DNA of 12,240 nucleotides. It comes from Chloroflexota bacterium. Its GTDB lineage: Bacteria; Chloroflexota; Dehalococcoidia; Bin125. The position numbers and the translations under genes were made by a program. Below, one piece after another: positions 5,862 through 12,240 of the stretch. Below the pieces are notes generated by a model. That model made no database searches, was not told the origin of the DNA, and saw nothing but the letters and a program-made list of their open reading frames with translations. The stretch spans positions 1 through 12,240 of the forward strand of contig JAPOXB010000024.1 in the NCBI GenBank assembly GCA_026707335.1, read 5' to 3'. The number at the start of each line of letters is the position of its first letter. Position 1 is the first letter of the stretch.

Positions 5862-6605
5862 TCAGCCCCCGGCGACGGCCGCCGGTTGGAAGGGGCGGTT
5901 CTGGTCCTCGCCCACGATCTGGCCGTCGACCATCCGGATGACCCGGTGGCAGCGCCCGCCCACGCCCTGATCGTGCGTGACGATCACGAACGTCTGCGAG
6001 TTGGTCTCGTTGAGCTCCTGGATGAGGTCCATGATCTCGTTCGCGTTGACGCTGTCGAGGTCGCCGGTGGGCTCGTCGCCCCAGACGATGGCCGGCTCAT
6101 TGACCAGCGCCCGGGCGATCGTCACGCGCTGCCGCTGCCCGCCCGAGAGCTGCGCCGGCCGGTGCGTCGCCCAGTCGGCCAGGCCCACCCGCGCCAGCTC
6201 GGCCCGGCCGCGCTCCCGCGCCTGCGACGGGCTCACGCCGCTGACCAGCAGCGGCAACTCCACGTTCTCGATCGCCGAGAGCACGGGCAGCAGGTTGTAG
6301 AACTGGAAGACGAAGCCCATGCGCCGCGCCCGGTAGTCGGTCTTGGCGTTGTCGGGCAGCGTCGCGATCTCCTGCCCCTCGATGCGGATCACGCCGGCGT
6401 CGATCGAGTCCAGCCCGGAGAGGGTGTTGAGCAGGGTCGTCTTGCCGCAGCCCGAGGGCCCCATCACGGCCACCATCTCGCCCTTGCGGATGGACATGCT
6501 GACGCCGCGCAGCGCCTGCACGACGGTGCCGTCGCCCTGGTACGCCTTGTGCACGTCGGTCGCTTCGATGATCGGTGCGCCGACCTCGATCGTGGAGGCT
6601 GCCAT
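5862..6605 (-). CDS. ABC transporter ATP-binding protein (LolD/MacB family)
   Basis: A 247-aa cytoplasmic ATPase that should power the adjacent FtsX permease. All nucleotide-binding motifs are intact: Walker A GPSGCGKTT (49-57), Q-loop Gln101 in FVFQFYN, signature LSGGQ (153-157), Walker B ending in Asp177-Glu178 (I-V-W-G-D-E-P-T), D-loop G-D-L-D-S (181-185) and switch His211. The layout matches the MacB/LolD group. Unusually, Trp-Gly replaces the more common small residues before the Walker B Asp. The ATG has GAGGAG 6 nt upstream. The permease starts 51 nt downstream. The 118-nt upstream gap, the widest in the minus-strand array, probably holds the operon's promoter, although no convincing -35/-10 pair is visible. 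Confidence 0.96.
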   Translation of the reverse strand: MAASTIEVGAPIIEATDVHKAYQGDGTVVQALRGVSMSIRKGEMVAVMGPSGCGKTTLLNTLSGLDSIDAGVIRIEGQEIATLPDNAKTDYRARRMGFVFQFYNLLPVLSAIENVELPLLVSGVSPSQARERGRAELARVGLADWATHRPAQLSGGQRQRVTIARALVNEPAIVWGDEPTGDLDSVNANEIMDLIQELNETNSQTFVIVTHDQGVGGRCHRVIRMVDGQIVGEDQNRPFQPAAVAGG

Positions 6606-6723
6606 GCGCTGCTCCTCTGCGCCCGTCGCCGGCCGCGGGCCCCGTCAGTCTCCCCGGCCGATGGGCATGGGACTATCGCGCCGGTAGCAGGCCGGGCCGC
6701 CCAGCCCCGACGGCGCCGGGCCG

Positions 6724-7260
6724 CTAGCAGCCCAACTCCTCGGGCGCGTCGCCCTCGAACGCGTCGAGGAAGGCGCGCAGCGTGTCCGCCTCGAAGTCGT
6801 CCATCAGCATCAGCCGGCCCCACGAGGCCATCGCCACCGGCACGCCGATCCGCGTCGACGGCGTCAGGATCATGCGCCGCCCCTCGCTGAGCAACTGCGA
6901 CGCCGCCACCCGCATCTCGCCCACCGTGTCCGCGTCCACGGCCAGCGGCTGGTAGTAGAGCACGATCGCGCCGTGCTCCATCGTGTGCACCATCGGCTCG
7001 AAGGGCTGCTCCTGCTCGTAGATGCCGCAGCGCAGCGGGATCGTCCAGTGGGGCCCGCCGTAGGGCGGCGTCGTGACATAGGTGACCTGGAAGCCCGCCG
7101 GGTAGTGCTCCTGCCCCGCCGTCGTGAACTCGTCGTCGAACTGCTGCAGGCGCGGGTCGTCCTTGATCGACGATCCCCCGCCGCAGGCCGTCAGGACCAG
7201 CGCCGCCGCGAGCAGCGCCGCGGCCGCCGCCGCCAGCCTCCGCGTCCTGATTCGCGTCAT
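6724..7260 (-). CDS. DUF3105-family lipoprotein, conserved His residues present
   Basis: A 178-aa protein with a lipoprotein signal: basic MTRIRTRR, an Ala/Leu-rich hydrophobic core and the lipobox L-T-A-C, giving lipidated Cys26. It should be anchored on the outer face of the cytoplasmic membrane. The mature part carries the DUF3105 landmarks: Y-x-x-x-P-P-Y-G-G-P-H (His71), G-I-Y-E (79-82) and V-H-T-M-E-H-G-A-I-V-L-Y-Y (His92, Glu95, His96). The His/Glu set could bind a metal; the family's function is unknown. The RBS GGAGGAA lies 5 nt before ATG. It starts 21 nt after a longer paralogue, so the two are almost certainly co-transcribed. The ABC ATPase follows after 118 nt, so a link to the transporter is possible but unproven. 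Confidence 0.88.
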   Translation of the reverse strand: MTRIRTRRLAAAAAALLAAALVLTACGGGSSIKDDPRLQQFDDEFTTAGQEHYPAGFQVTYVTTPPYGGPHWTIPLRCGIYEQEQPFEPMVHTMEHGAIVLYYQPLAVDADTVGEMRVAASQLLSEGRRMILTPSTRIGVPVAMASWGRLMLMDDFEADTLRAFLDAFEGDAPEELGC

Positions 7261-7281
7261 CGCCGTTCCTCCGCCGGCCGC

Positions 7282-8085
7282 CTACGACTCGTCGATCGCC
7301 GCCGGCCCGGTCTCCAGGATGAAGCGCCCGTACAGGCCCGCCGGGTCGGGGTCGACGAAGATGATCAGCAACTCCCGCGCGTCGTCGTCGAGCGTGTCGA
7401 TGCGCAGGGCGTGCCGCCAGGCCGTCGCCACGATGGGGCTGGGCAGGCGCTCATCCTCCAGCGGGACCAGCGTGAGCAGGTCCCAGCCGCCGTTGTTGCG
7501 CACCTCGATGAAGCCGCGCAGCTCCTCGACGTCCGCCGCCGGCAGGCGCGAGGGGTCGTAGTACACCACGATCCCGCCCCGCTCCAGGAGGGGCAGCAGC
7601 TGCGCGAACGACGGCGCCTGCCCCGGCTCGTAGATGCCCGGCGCGACGCCCTCGGCGGCCTGCGGCCCCGACGTGGGCGGGAAGCTGTTGTAACCCTCGG
7701 CGTCGAACGTCTCGCCGGCCGCCAAGTGACGCCGCCCCTGGTCGGAGAACTCCTCGACCCCCGCGATCTGGTCGGGCGGCTCGACCAGTTGCCCCGCGAT
7801 CGTCGTGGCGACCAGCACCACCATCAGGCCGGCCATGGTGAGGAAGAGGAAGCGCGGCATCCCCAGGATGGTGTTGCGCCGCTCGGGCTGCTGCACGCGC
7901 TGTCCGCGGCGGCGATCGGTGCGACCTCCGCCGCCGCCGCTCGCGGCGGCGGGGGCCGACGCTTCGGCGTCGTCCTCACCGTCGTCCGGGGCGTCCGGCG
8001 CGTCCTGGCCGCCCTCTTCGATCACCACCGGCCGGTTGCGCCGTCGCCGGCGCCGCCGCCGCGACTGGGGTCGTCGATCGCTCAT
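7282..8085 (-). CDS. Membrane-anchored DUF3105-like protein lacking the conserved histidines
   Basis: A 267-aa protein. The N-terminus holds a run of eight Arg (residues 9-16), then an acidic, Ala/Gly-rich linker (23-55), a second basic patch and one membrane helix (about 78-98), so residues 1-76 should be cytoplasmic and the rest external. The external part aligns with the downstream DUF3105 lipoprotein: F-P-P-T-S-G-P-Q (135-142), G-I-Y-E (150-153), L-L-P-L-L-E-R-G-G-I-V-V-Y-Y (163-176). Relative to the paralogue, the histidines are Gln142, Pro165 and Arg169, while the Glu is kept (Glu168). It may be a non-metal-binding partner or structural paralogue; this is inference. The Arg run could contact nucleic acid, acidic lipid or simply fix topology. 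AGGA lies 7 nt before ATG. Confidence 0.82.
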   Translation of the reverse strand: MSDRRPQSRRRRRRRRNRPVVIEEGGQDAPDAPDDGEDDAEASAPAAASGGGGGRTDRRRGQRVQQPERRNTILGMPRFLFLTMAGLMVVLVATTIAGQLVEPPDQIAGVEEFSDQGRRHLAAGETFDAEGYNSFPPTSGPQAAEGVAPGIYEPGQAPSFAQLLPLLERGGIVVYYDPSRLPAADVEELRGFIEVRNNGGWDLLTLVPLEDERLPSPIVATAWRHALRIDTLDDDARELLIIFVDPDPAGLYGRFILETGPAAIDES

Positions 8086-8123
8086 GTGCCGATCCTACGG
8101 ACTGCCCCGCTTGCGCACGACCG

Positions 8124-8933
8124 CTACAGGACGACGATGTCCTCGCCGCCGTCGACGTTGATCGTGTTGCCGGTGATCCAGTGCGACTCGTCGATGCTGA
8201 GCCGCACGAGCGCCTCGGCCACGTCCTCCGGGCTCGTCACCCGGCCGCTGGGATTGTGATCGCGGGCGAAGTCGAGCAGTTGACCCGCCGAGGGGATCTT
8301 GTCGAGCGCCGGGGTGGGCGTCACGCCGGCCTTGATCGCGTTGACGGCCACGCCGTCGGGCGCGAGTTCGGCCGCCAGCTGGCGGATGTGCGAGCCCAGC
8401 ACGGCCTTCGCGCCGCTGACCGCGCCGTAGTAGGGGATCACGCGCGCGTCCCCGGCCGACGTCATGCCGTAGATCTTCGCGCCGCGCGGAAGCATGCCGC
8501 GCGTGAAGAGGTCCTGCGTCCAATACACGATCGAGTTCGCCATCACGTCGAGCGTCATCTCCATCTGGCGCTGGCTGATCGAGCGTTTGGGCGTCTCCCG
8601 GTCGATGAAGTGTCCCAGCGTGCCGAAGGCCAGCGAGTGCAGCAGCAGGCGCACGCCGCCCTCGCCGGTGCGCCCCTGCAGGTCGTCGAGGATCTCGCGG
8701 CGGCGGTCGGCGTCGGCCGCGTTGACGTTGTAGAAGGCGGCCTGCCGGCCGTGGCTCTCGATGTCGGCCGTGATCGCGTCCACCGTCGGCTGGGCCGAGC
8801 GCCGGTCGAGGTGCACGCCGGCGACGTGCATGCCCGCCGCCGCCAGCCGCCGCGCCGCCGCCGCCCCGAAGCCGCTCGACGCGCCCAGGATCAGCGCCCA
8901 GCGCCCGTCGAGCGCAGGTTCCACCGTTGCCAT
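8124..8933 (-). CDS. FabI/FabL-like short-chain reductase (probable enoyl-ACP reductase or relative)
   Basis: A 269-aa NAD(P)H-dependent SDR. The cofactor loop is GASSGFG (17-23), the classical G-x-x-x-G-x-G seen in FabL rather than the looser FabI form. The catalytic pattern is Tyr169-x6-Lys176, the spacing of enoyl-ACP reductases and not the Y-x3-K of classical SDRs. HSLAFG (99-104) matches FabI HSIAFA, and I-P-Y-Y-G-A-V-S-G-A-K lines up with I-P-N-Y-N-V-M-G-L-A-K. The residue matching FabI Tyr146 is Ser159. N-A-I-K-A-G and T-G-N-T-I-N-V-D-G-G complete the fold. A role in fatty-acid synthesis is plausible, but no other fab gene is nearby, so a different enoyl or carbonyl substrate is possible. 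The ATG has GGAGGA 5 nt upstream. Confidence 0.85.
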   Translation of the reverse strand: MATVEPALDGRWALILGASSGFGAAAARRLAAAGMHVAGVHLDRRSAQPTVDAITADIESHGRQAAFYNVNAADADRRREILDDLQGRTGEGGVRLLLHSLAFGTLGHFIDRETPKRSISQRQMEMTLDVMANSIVYWTQDLFTRGMLPRGAKIYGMTSAGDARVIPYYGAVSGAKAVLGSHIRQLAAELAPDGVAVNAIKAGVTPTPALDKIPSAGQLLDFARDHNPSGRVTSPEDVAEALVRLSIDESHWITGNTINVDGGEDIVVL

Positions 8934-8970
8934 GGTCTTCCTCCTCGTGCCCGCCTTCGGGGCGCGCGCT

Positions 8971-10299
8971 TCAGGCGGTGAAACGCCGCACGACCTCGAA
9001 CAGGATCTGCACGCCCGTGCGCAGGCCCTCGACGGGGATGCGCTCGTTGTGGCCGTGAACCCCGGCCGCCAGCGAAGCGTCCATCAGCGCGGGCACGAAG
9101 CCGTAGGCCTGCACGCCGCGCCGCCGCAGGACGCGCGAATCGGTGAAGCCCCGCGATGGCAGCGGCACGACGATCGCGCCCTCCACCTGCTCGCCGACGA
9201 CGTCGCGGATCACGTCCACCAGCTCCGTGTCGAAGTCGCTCGCGCCCGACTCCGAGCGCAACTCCGTGCTGATCTCGATGCGGTCGTCGTCGATCACTTC
9301 CCGCATCTCCGCGAGGAAGGCGTCGTGCGACTGTCCGGGCAGCAGCCGGCAGTCGAGCGTGGCCCGCGCGTCGGCCGGGATCACGTTGTGCTTGAAGCCG
9401 CCGCCCAGCCCCGTGCACGAGATCGTGTCCCTCAGCAGCGCCCCGAACGATGGGTGGCGCGCGCTCAACTCCTCGGCGTCCGGCCGCCAGTCGCCCCAGG
9501 CGCGGCCGCGCTGCAGATCGTCGACCGTGCGCTGCACCATCGGGTCGATCGAGGTGGCCCGGTCCCAGGATTGGATCGCGCCCAGCGCGCGCACCAGCCG
9601 GTCGACCGCGTTGTCGTCGTGCGGGACCGAGCCGTGGCCGGGCCGGCCGCGGGCGTGCAGGGTGACCCACAGCGGCCCCTTCTCCGACGGCGCGCAGGGG
9701 AACACCGGCTGTTGCGCGCCGAGGAAGTTGAGGCTGGCGACGTCACTCTCGTTGAGCGCGTATTCGGGCTCGCGCAGCCACTCCGGGCGGTGCTGGTCGA
9801 GCCACTCCATGCCCTGCGAACTGCCCGTCTCCTCGTCGGCCACGCTGAGGAAGATGAGGTCCCGCCGCGGTACGATGCCGAGCCGCTTGAAGAGCAGCAT
9901 CACGACCAACTCCAGGACGCCCATGCCCTTCATGTCGAGCGCGCCGCGGCCCCAGATGCAGCCGTCCTTCTCGATGCCGGCGAACGGGTCGACGTCCCAG
10001 AACTCGCGCTGCACGGGCACGACGTCGCTGTGGTTGAGCAGCATCAGGGGCGCGGCGTCGCCGCTGCCGCGCAGCACGGTGCGCAGCGACATCCGCCCCG
10101 GGGCCGCCTCGACGTACTCCACCGCGAAGCCGTCGCGCTCGAGGATCTCGCCCAGGAAGCGCGCTGCCCGCTCCTCCTCGCCCGGCGGGTTACTCGTGTC
10201 GATGCGCAGGTACTCGCGCAGCGTCGAGACGACCTCCGCCAGCACCTCGTCCCAATCGACGTCGGGCGGGCCCGCGCCGGCCGTCGACCGATTAGGCAT
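8971..10299 (-). CDS. M20-family zinc metallopeptidase / amidohydrolase
   Basis: A 442-aa cytoplasmic protein of the M20/ArgE/DapE/CPG2 group, which hydrolyses peptides or N-acyl amino acids with a dinuclear zinc site. Expected residues are present: His90 and Asp92 (N-H-S-D-V-V-P), bridging Asp122 (G-R-G-A-L-D-M-K-G), base Glu156 with metal ligand Glu157 (A-D-E-E-T-G-S), probable ligand Glu184 (L-N-E-S-D) and His417 near the C-terminus (V-H-G-H-N-E-R). The dimerisation domain contains R-G-R-P-G-H-G-S-V-P (217-226). Length is normal and no signal peptide is present. The ATG at 10299 overlaps the end of the ferritin-like gene (ATGCCTAA), so translation is probably coupled; GAGG lies 9 nt upstream. 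The specific substrate cannot be told from sequence alone. Confidence 0.93.
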   Translation of the reverse strand: MPNRSTAGAGPPDVDWDEVLAEVVSTLREYLRIDTSNPPGEEERAARFLGEILERDGFAVEYVEAAPGRMSLRTVLRGSGDAAPLMLLNHSDVVPVQREFWDVDPFAGIEKDGCIWGRGALDMKGMGVLELVVMLLFKRLGIVPRRDLIFLSVADEETGSSQGMEWLDQHRPEWLREPEYALNESDVASLNFLGAQQPVFPCAPSEKGPLWVTLHARGRPGHGSVPHDDNAVDRLVRALGAIQSWDRATSIDPMVQRTVDDLQRGRAWGDWRPDAEELSARHPSFGALLRDTISCTGLGGGFKHNVIPADARATLDCRLLPGQSHDAFLAEMREVIDDDRIEISTELRSESGASDFDTELVDVIRDVVGEQVEGAIVVPLPSRGFTDSRVLRRRGVQAYGFVPALMDASLAAGVHGHNERIPVEGLRTGVQILFEVVRRFTA

Positions 10300-11449
10300 C
10301 GGGCGCGGCCTCGACGGGGGGTTTCGTCCCCCCGGCGCTCTTGCGGCGCGCCCGCCGCTCCTCCTCCGTGATCTGACCCGTCGCGACCTGGAACTTCCCG
10401 CTCTGCTGCCCCTCCCGCTCGATGCCCGCCGCGCGCAGCCGCTGCAGATAGGCGCGGGCCTGCGCCCGGCGCAGGTCGGCGAGCCGCTCCGCGCCGATGC
10501 CCATCGCCTCGACGTCGCCGCCCAGCACGATCGCCAGGGCCTCGTTGCTCACCGTGTCGTTGAGGTCCAGCGCCATGGCGGCCTCGACCCGCCCCAGGTA
10601 TTCGTGAAACTCCGGCAGGCGCTCGGGGCAGGCCGCCATGAGGTCGCGCAGCCGCTCCTGCCCGAAGGCCAGCGCGCGCACGCGGTCCTGCCGGGCCAGT
10701 GTGTAGAGCCGCGCCTCGGCCGGGGTCGACGCGTCGGCCGCCAGCCGGCCCAGCAGCACCTCGGTGAAGCTGTCGGCCAGCAGCGCGTTGAAGAGGATCA
10801 TCTCGTTGAAGTCGCGCGTGCCGACGATCTCCCGGTTCAGGTGGCCGGGCCCCTGCAGGCCCACGCCGCCGCCGTGCAGCATCGCCCGCTTGCGGAAGGC
10901 CTCGGTGTGCCGCGCCAGCGAGAAGACGACCGTCGCCAGGAAGAGCTTCACCTCGTAGTAGCCGTACGACAGCCGCTTCAGCCAGCCCCCGTACGTCACC
11001 GACTGCACCCAGGCCTGCTCGGCCAGGATCGTGAGCATCTGCGCCCGCGCCCGGTCGAGTTCCGTCGGCCCCGCGGGGATCGAATCCCAGTCGATGTCGG
11101 TGGCCGGCTTCCAGCGGCGCTGGATCGCTTCCTCATAGAGGGCGGGCGCGTTGTCGGTCCACATATCGATCTTCGCCGACACCTCGTAGGCCATGCGCGG
11201 CGTCCCCGGCATGGGCGCCGCTCCGCGCGGGCGCATCGTGTCGTCGGTCCAGACGTCGGGCATCTCCCCGTACGAGCCGACCATCAGGTCGCCCACGCGG
11301 TAGCCGGCCGGGCCCCGCGGGGCGTGGACGCCCCACTCGGTGTCGACGTCGAACCAGTCCAGCAATATCTCGGGACGGGGTTTGTCCTCGCTCTTTGGCT
11401 TCTCCTCCGGCGCGGCGGGCGCGGAGGTCTGCTCGGCGCTATCGGCCAT
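10292..11449 (-). CDS. Ferritin-like domain protein with apparently degenerate iron site
   Basis: A 385-aa protein: a low-complexity Ala/Pro/Glu/Lys N-terminus (1-27), a hydrophilic region with D-W-F-D-V-D (31-36), then a helical core (about 130-340) and a basic tail. The core looks like the ferritin-like diiron group: L-A-E-Q-A-W (Glu144, helix 1), L-A-R-H-T-E-A-F-R-K-R-A (178-189, helix 2), D-S-F-T-E-V (Glu230, helix 3) and Q-D-R-V-R-A-L-A-F-G-Q-E-R-L (254-267, helix 4). In active relatives helices 2 and 4 carry E-x-x-H. Here helix 2 reads L-A-R-H (Leu178) and helix 4 reads R-V-R-A (Arg256, Ala259), so three ligands seem lost. The ATG at 11449 has GGGAG 5 nt upstream; a longer in-frame extension overlaps the sirtuin and is rejected. 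It overlaps the peptidase start by 8 nt. Function unknown. Confidence 0.8.
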   Translation of the reverse strand: MADSAEQTSAPAAPEEKPKSEDKPRPEILLDWFDVDTEWGVHAPRGPAGYRVGDLMVGSYGEMPDVWTDDTMRPRGAAPMPGTPRMAYEVSAKIDMWTDNAPALYEEAIQRRWKPATDIDWDSIPAGPTELDRARAQMLTILAEQAWVQSVTYGGWLKRLSYGYYEVKLFLATVVFSLARHTEAFRKRAMLHGGGVGLQGPGHLNREIVGTRDFNEMILFNALLADSFTEVLLGRLAADASTPAEARLYTLARQDRVRALAFGQERLRDLMAACPERLPEFHEYLGRVEAAMALDLNDTVSNEALAIVLGGDVEAMGIGAERLADLRRAQARAYLQRLRAAGIEREGQQSGKFQVATGQITEEERRARRKSAGGTKPPVEAAPDA

Positions 11450-11526
11450 GGTGGTCTCCCAATCTCCGGGCTGCGCCTTCTCCGCGCGGACCCACGCTGC
11501 GCAGCTTAACGAATGATGGCGGCCTG

Positions 11527-12240
11527 TCAGCCGCCGTCCCGATCGCGGGCCTGCCGGCCGCGCTTGACCTGATCGCGCAGGCGCGACATCACCTCGCCGG
11601 CCGGCGCGTGGATCGCCACCGCGCAGTAGTCCGAGATCACCGTCGGGTCGAGGTTCACCTCGATCAGCGGGTAGCCGCGCGATCGGACCTGCCAGGCGAA
11701 ATCGGCCGCCGGCGACACGACCGCCGTCGTGCCCACGAGCAGCATGCAGTCGGCCCGCTCCGACTGCTCCTGGCAGGAGCGCAGCGCGTCGAACGGGATC
11801 GGCTCGCCGAACATCACCGTGTCGGTCTTCACCAGGCCGCCGCAGTGGTCGCAGCGCGGCGGCAGCGCCTCCGGCACGGCCTCGAAGGGGCGGCGGCTGT
11901 TGCAGTCGAGGCAGCGCAGGAAGCCGCGGTTGCCGTGGATCTCCGTGATCGCCTGCGTCCCGGCCGTCCGGTGCAGCCCGTCGACGTTCTGCGTGATCAC
12001 GTGCCGCACGACGCCCAGCCGCTCCAGCTCGGCCAGCGCGAAGTGGCCGTCGTTGGGCGCCGCCTCGGCGATGGCGCGGGTCATCTCGTCGGGGTTCTCG
12101 CGCCGCCGCCGCAGGTCGCGCCACCACGCCGCCGGGTCCGTGGCGAACTGGTCGAACTGGTTGAGCGGCGGCTCGCCGTGCTTCGTCCAGAGGCCGTCCT
12201 TGCCGCGGAAGGTGGGGATGCCGCTCTCGGCGCTGATGCC
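11527..12240 (-). CDS. Sir2-family NAD-dependent protein deacylase (sirtuin), N-terminus outside window
   Basis: The reading frame enters from the right edge and gives 237 residues, starting at the NAD-binding motif GISAESGIPTFRG; only the first few dozen residues are missing. Sirtuins remove acyl groups from lysine while consuming NAD+. Visible in partial numbering: T-Q-N-V-D-G-L-H (83-90), catalytic His102 in E-I-H-G-N, the zinc cysteines Cys110/Cys113 and Cys130/Cys133 (C-L-D-C ... C-D-H-C), the second NAD segment L-V-G-T-T-A-V-V-S-P-A (168-178) and E-V-N-L-D-P-T (194-200). All catalytic elements are intact. The Y-x-x-R desuccinylase motif does not appear in W-W-R-D-L-R-R-R (39-46), so deacetylation is more likely than desuccinylation; this is a tentative reading. 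The ferritin-like gene follows after 77 nt. Confidence 0.93.
   Translation of the reverse strand, partial: GISAESGIPTFRGKDGLWTKHGEPPLNQFDQFATDPAAWWRDLRRRRENPDEMTRAIAEAAPNDGHFALAELERLGVVRHVITQNVDGLHRTAGTQAITEIHGNRGFLRCLDCNSRRPFEAVPEALPPRCDHCGGLVKTDTVMFGEPIPFDALRSCQEQSERADCMLLVGTTAVVSPAADFAWQVRSRGYPLIEVNLDPTVISDYCAVAIHAPAGEVMSRLRDQVKRGRQARDRDGG

Noticed and set aside
11496..11505. GCTGCGCAGC palindrome between the sirtuin and ferritin-like genes
   Set aside because: A 10-bp perfect palindrome without spacer or second copy is expected by chance in DNA this GC-rich. No promoter elements accompany it.
11450..12127. In-frame upstream extension of the ferritin-like gene to 12127
   Set aside because: It runs across the sirtuin gene in another frame and is low-complexity. 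A good RBS and ATG exist at 11449.

Overview
This is a 12.2-kb window of very GC-rich bacterial chromosome with strong third-position G/C bias. That bias produces long antisense shadow reading frames, which are not annotated here. Gene content points tentatively to Chloroflexota: two tandem DUF3105-type proteins, a very large two-FtsX-domain permease, a short 2Fe-2S ferredoxin and a ferritin-like protein. This assignment is inferred from family recognition only. No tRNA, rRNA, CRISPR array, transposase or integrase was seen.

Layout, left to right. Positions 1-281 are non-coding and hold a candidate leftward promoter, two nested palindromic repeat elements and a 21-bp direct repeat. Positions 282-367 are a truncated copy of the 3' end of a ferredoxin gene. 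Positions 475-892 (+ strand) are a HicB/HicA toxin-antitoxin pair, antitoxin first. From 905 to the right edge every gene is on the minus strand. Read in the direction of transcription these are: a sirtuin (cut by the right edge), a ferritin-like protein, an M20 metallopeptidase, a FabI/FabL-like reductase, a membrane-anchored DUF3105-like protein, a DUF3105 lipoprotein, an ABC ATPase, its giant FtsX-type permease, an alpha/beta hydrolase, a 50-aa membrane protein and a 2Fe-2S ferredoxin. Gaps are 21-118 nt, and one pair overlaps by 8 nt, so several are probably co-transcribed.

How the genes fit together. The ATPase and permease form a MacB/LolD-type ABC system. The two DUF3105 proteins are adjacent paralogues at the cell surface. 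The ferritin-like and peptidase genes look translationally coupled. No single pathway unites the whole array.

The most unusual points are: (i) the HicBA module lies between two direct copies (80 of 85 bases identical) of the ferredoxin gene's 3' end, as if inserted or duplicated there; (ii) one of the two DUF3105 paralogues has lost the histidines the other keeps; (iii) the ferritin-like protein appears to have lost most of its iron ligands; (iv) the permease carries a membrane-rich insertion between its two FtsX halves.
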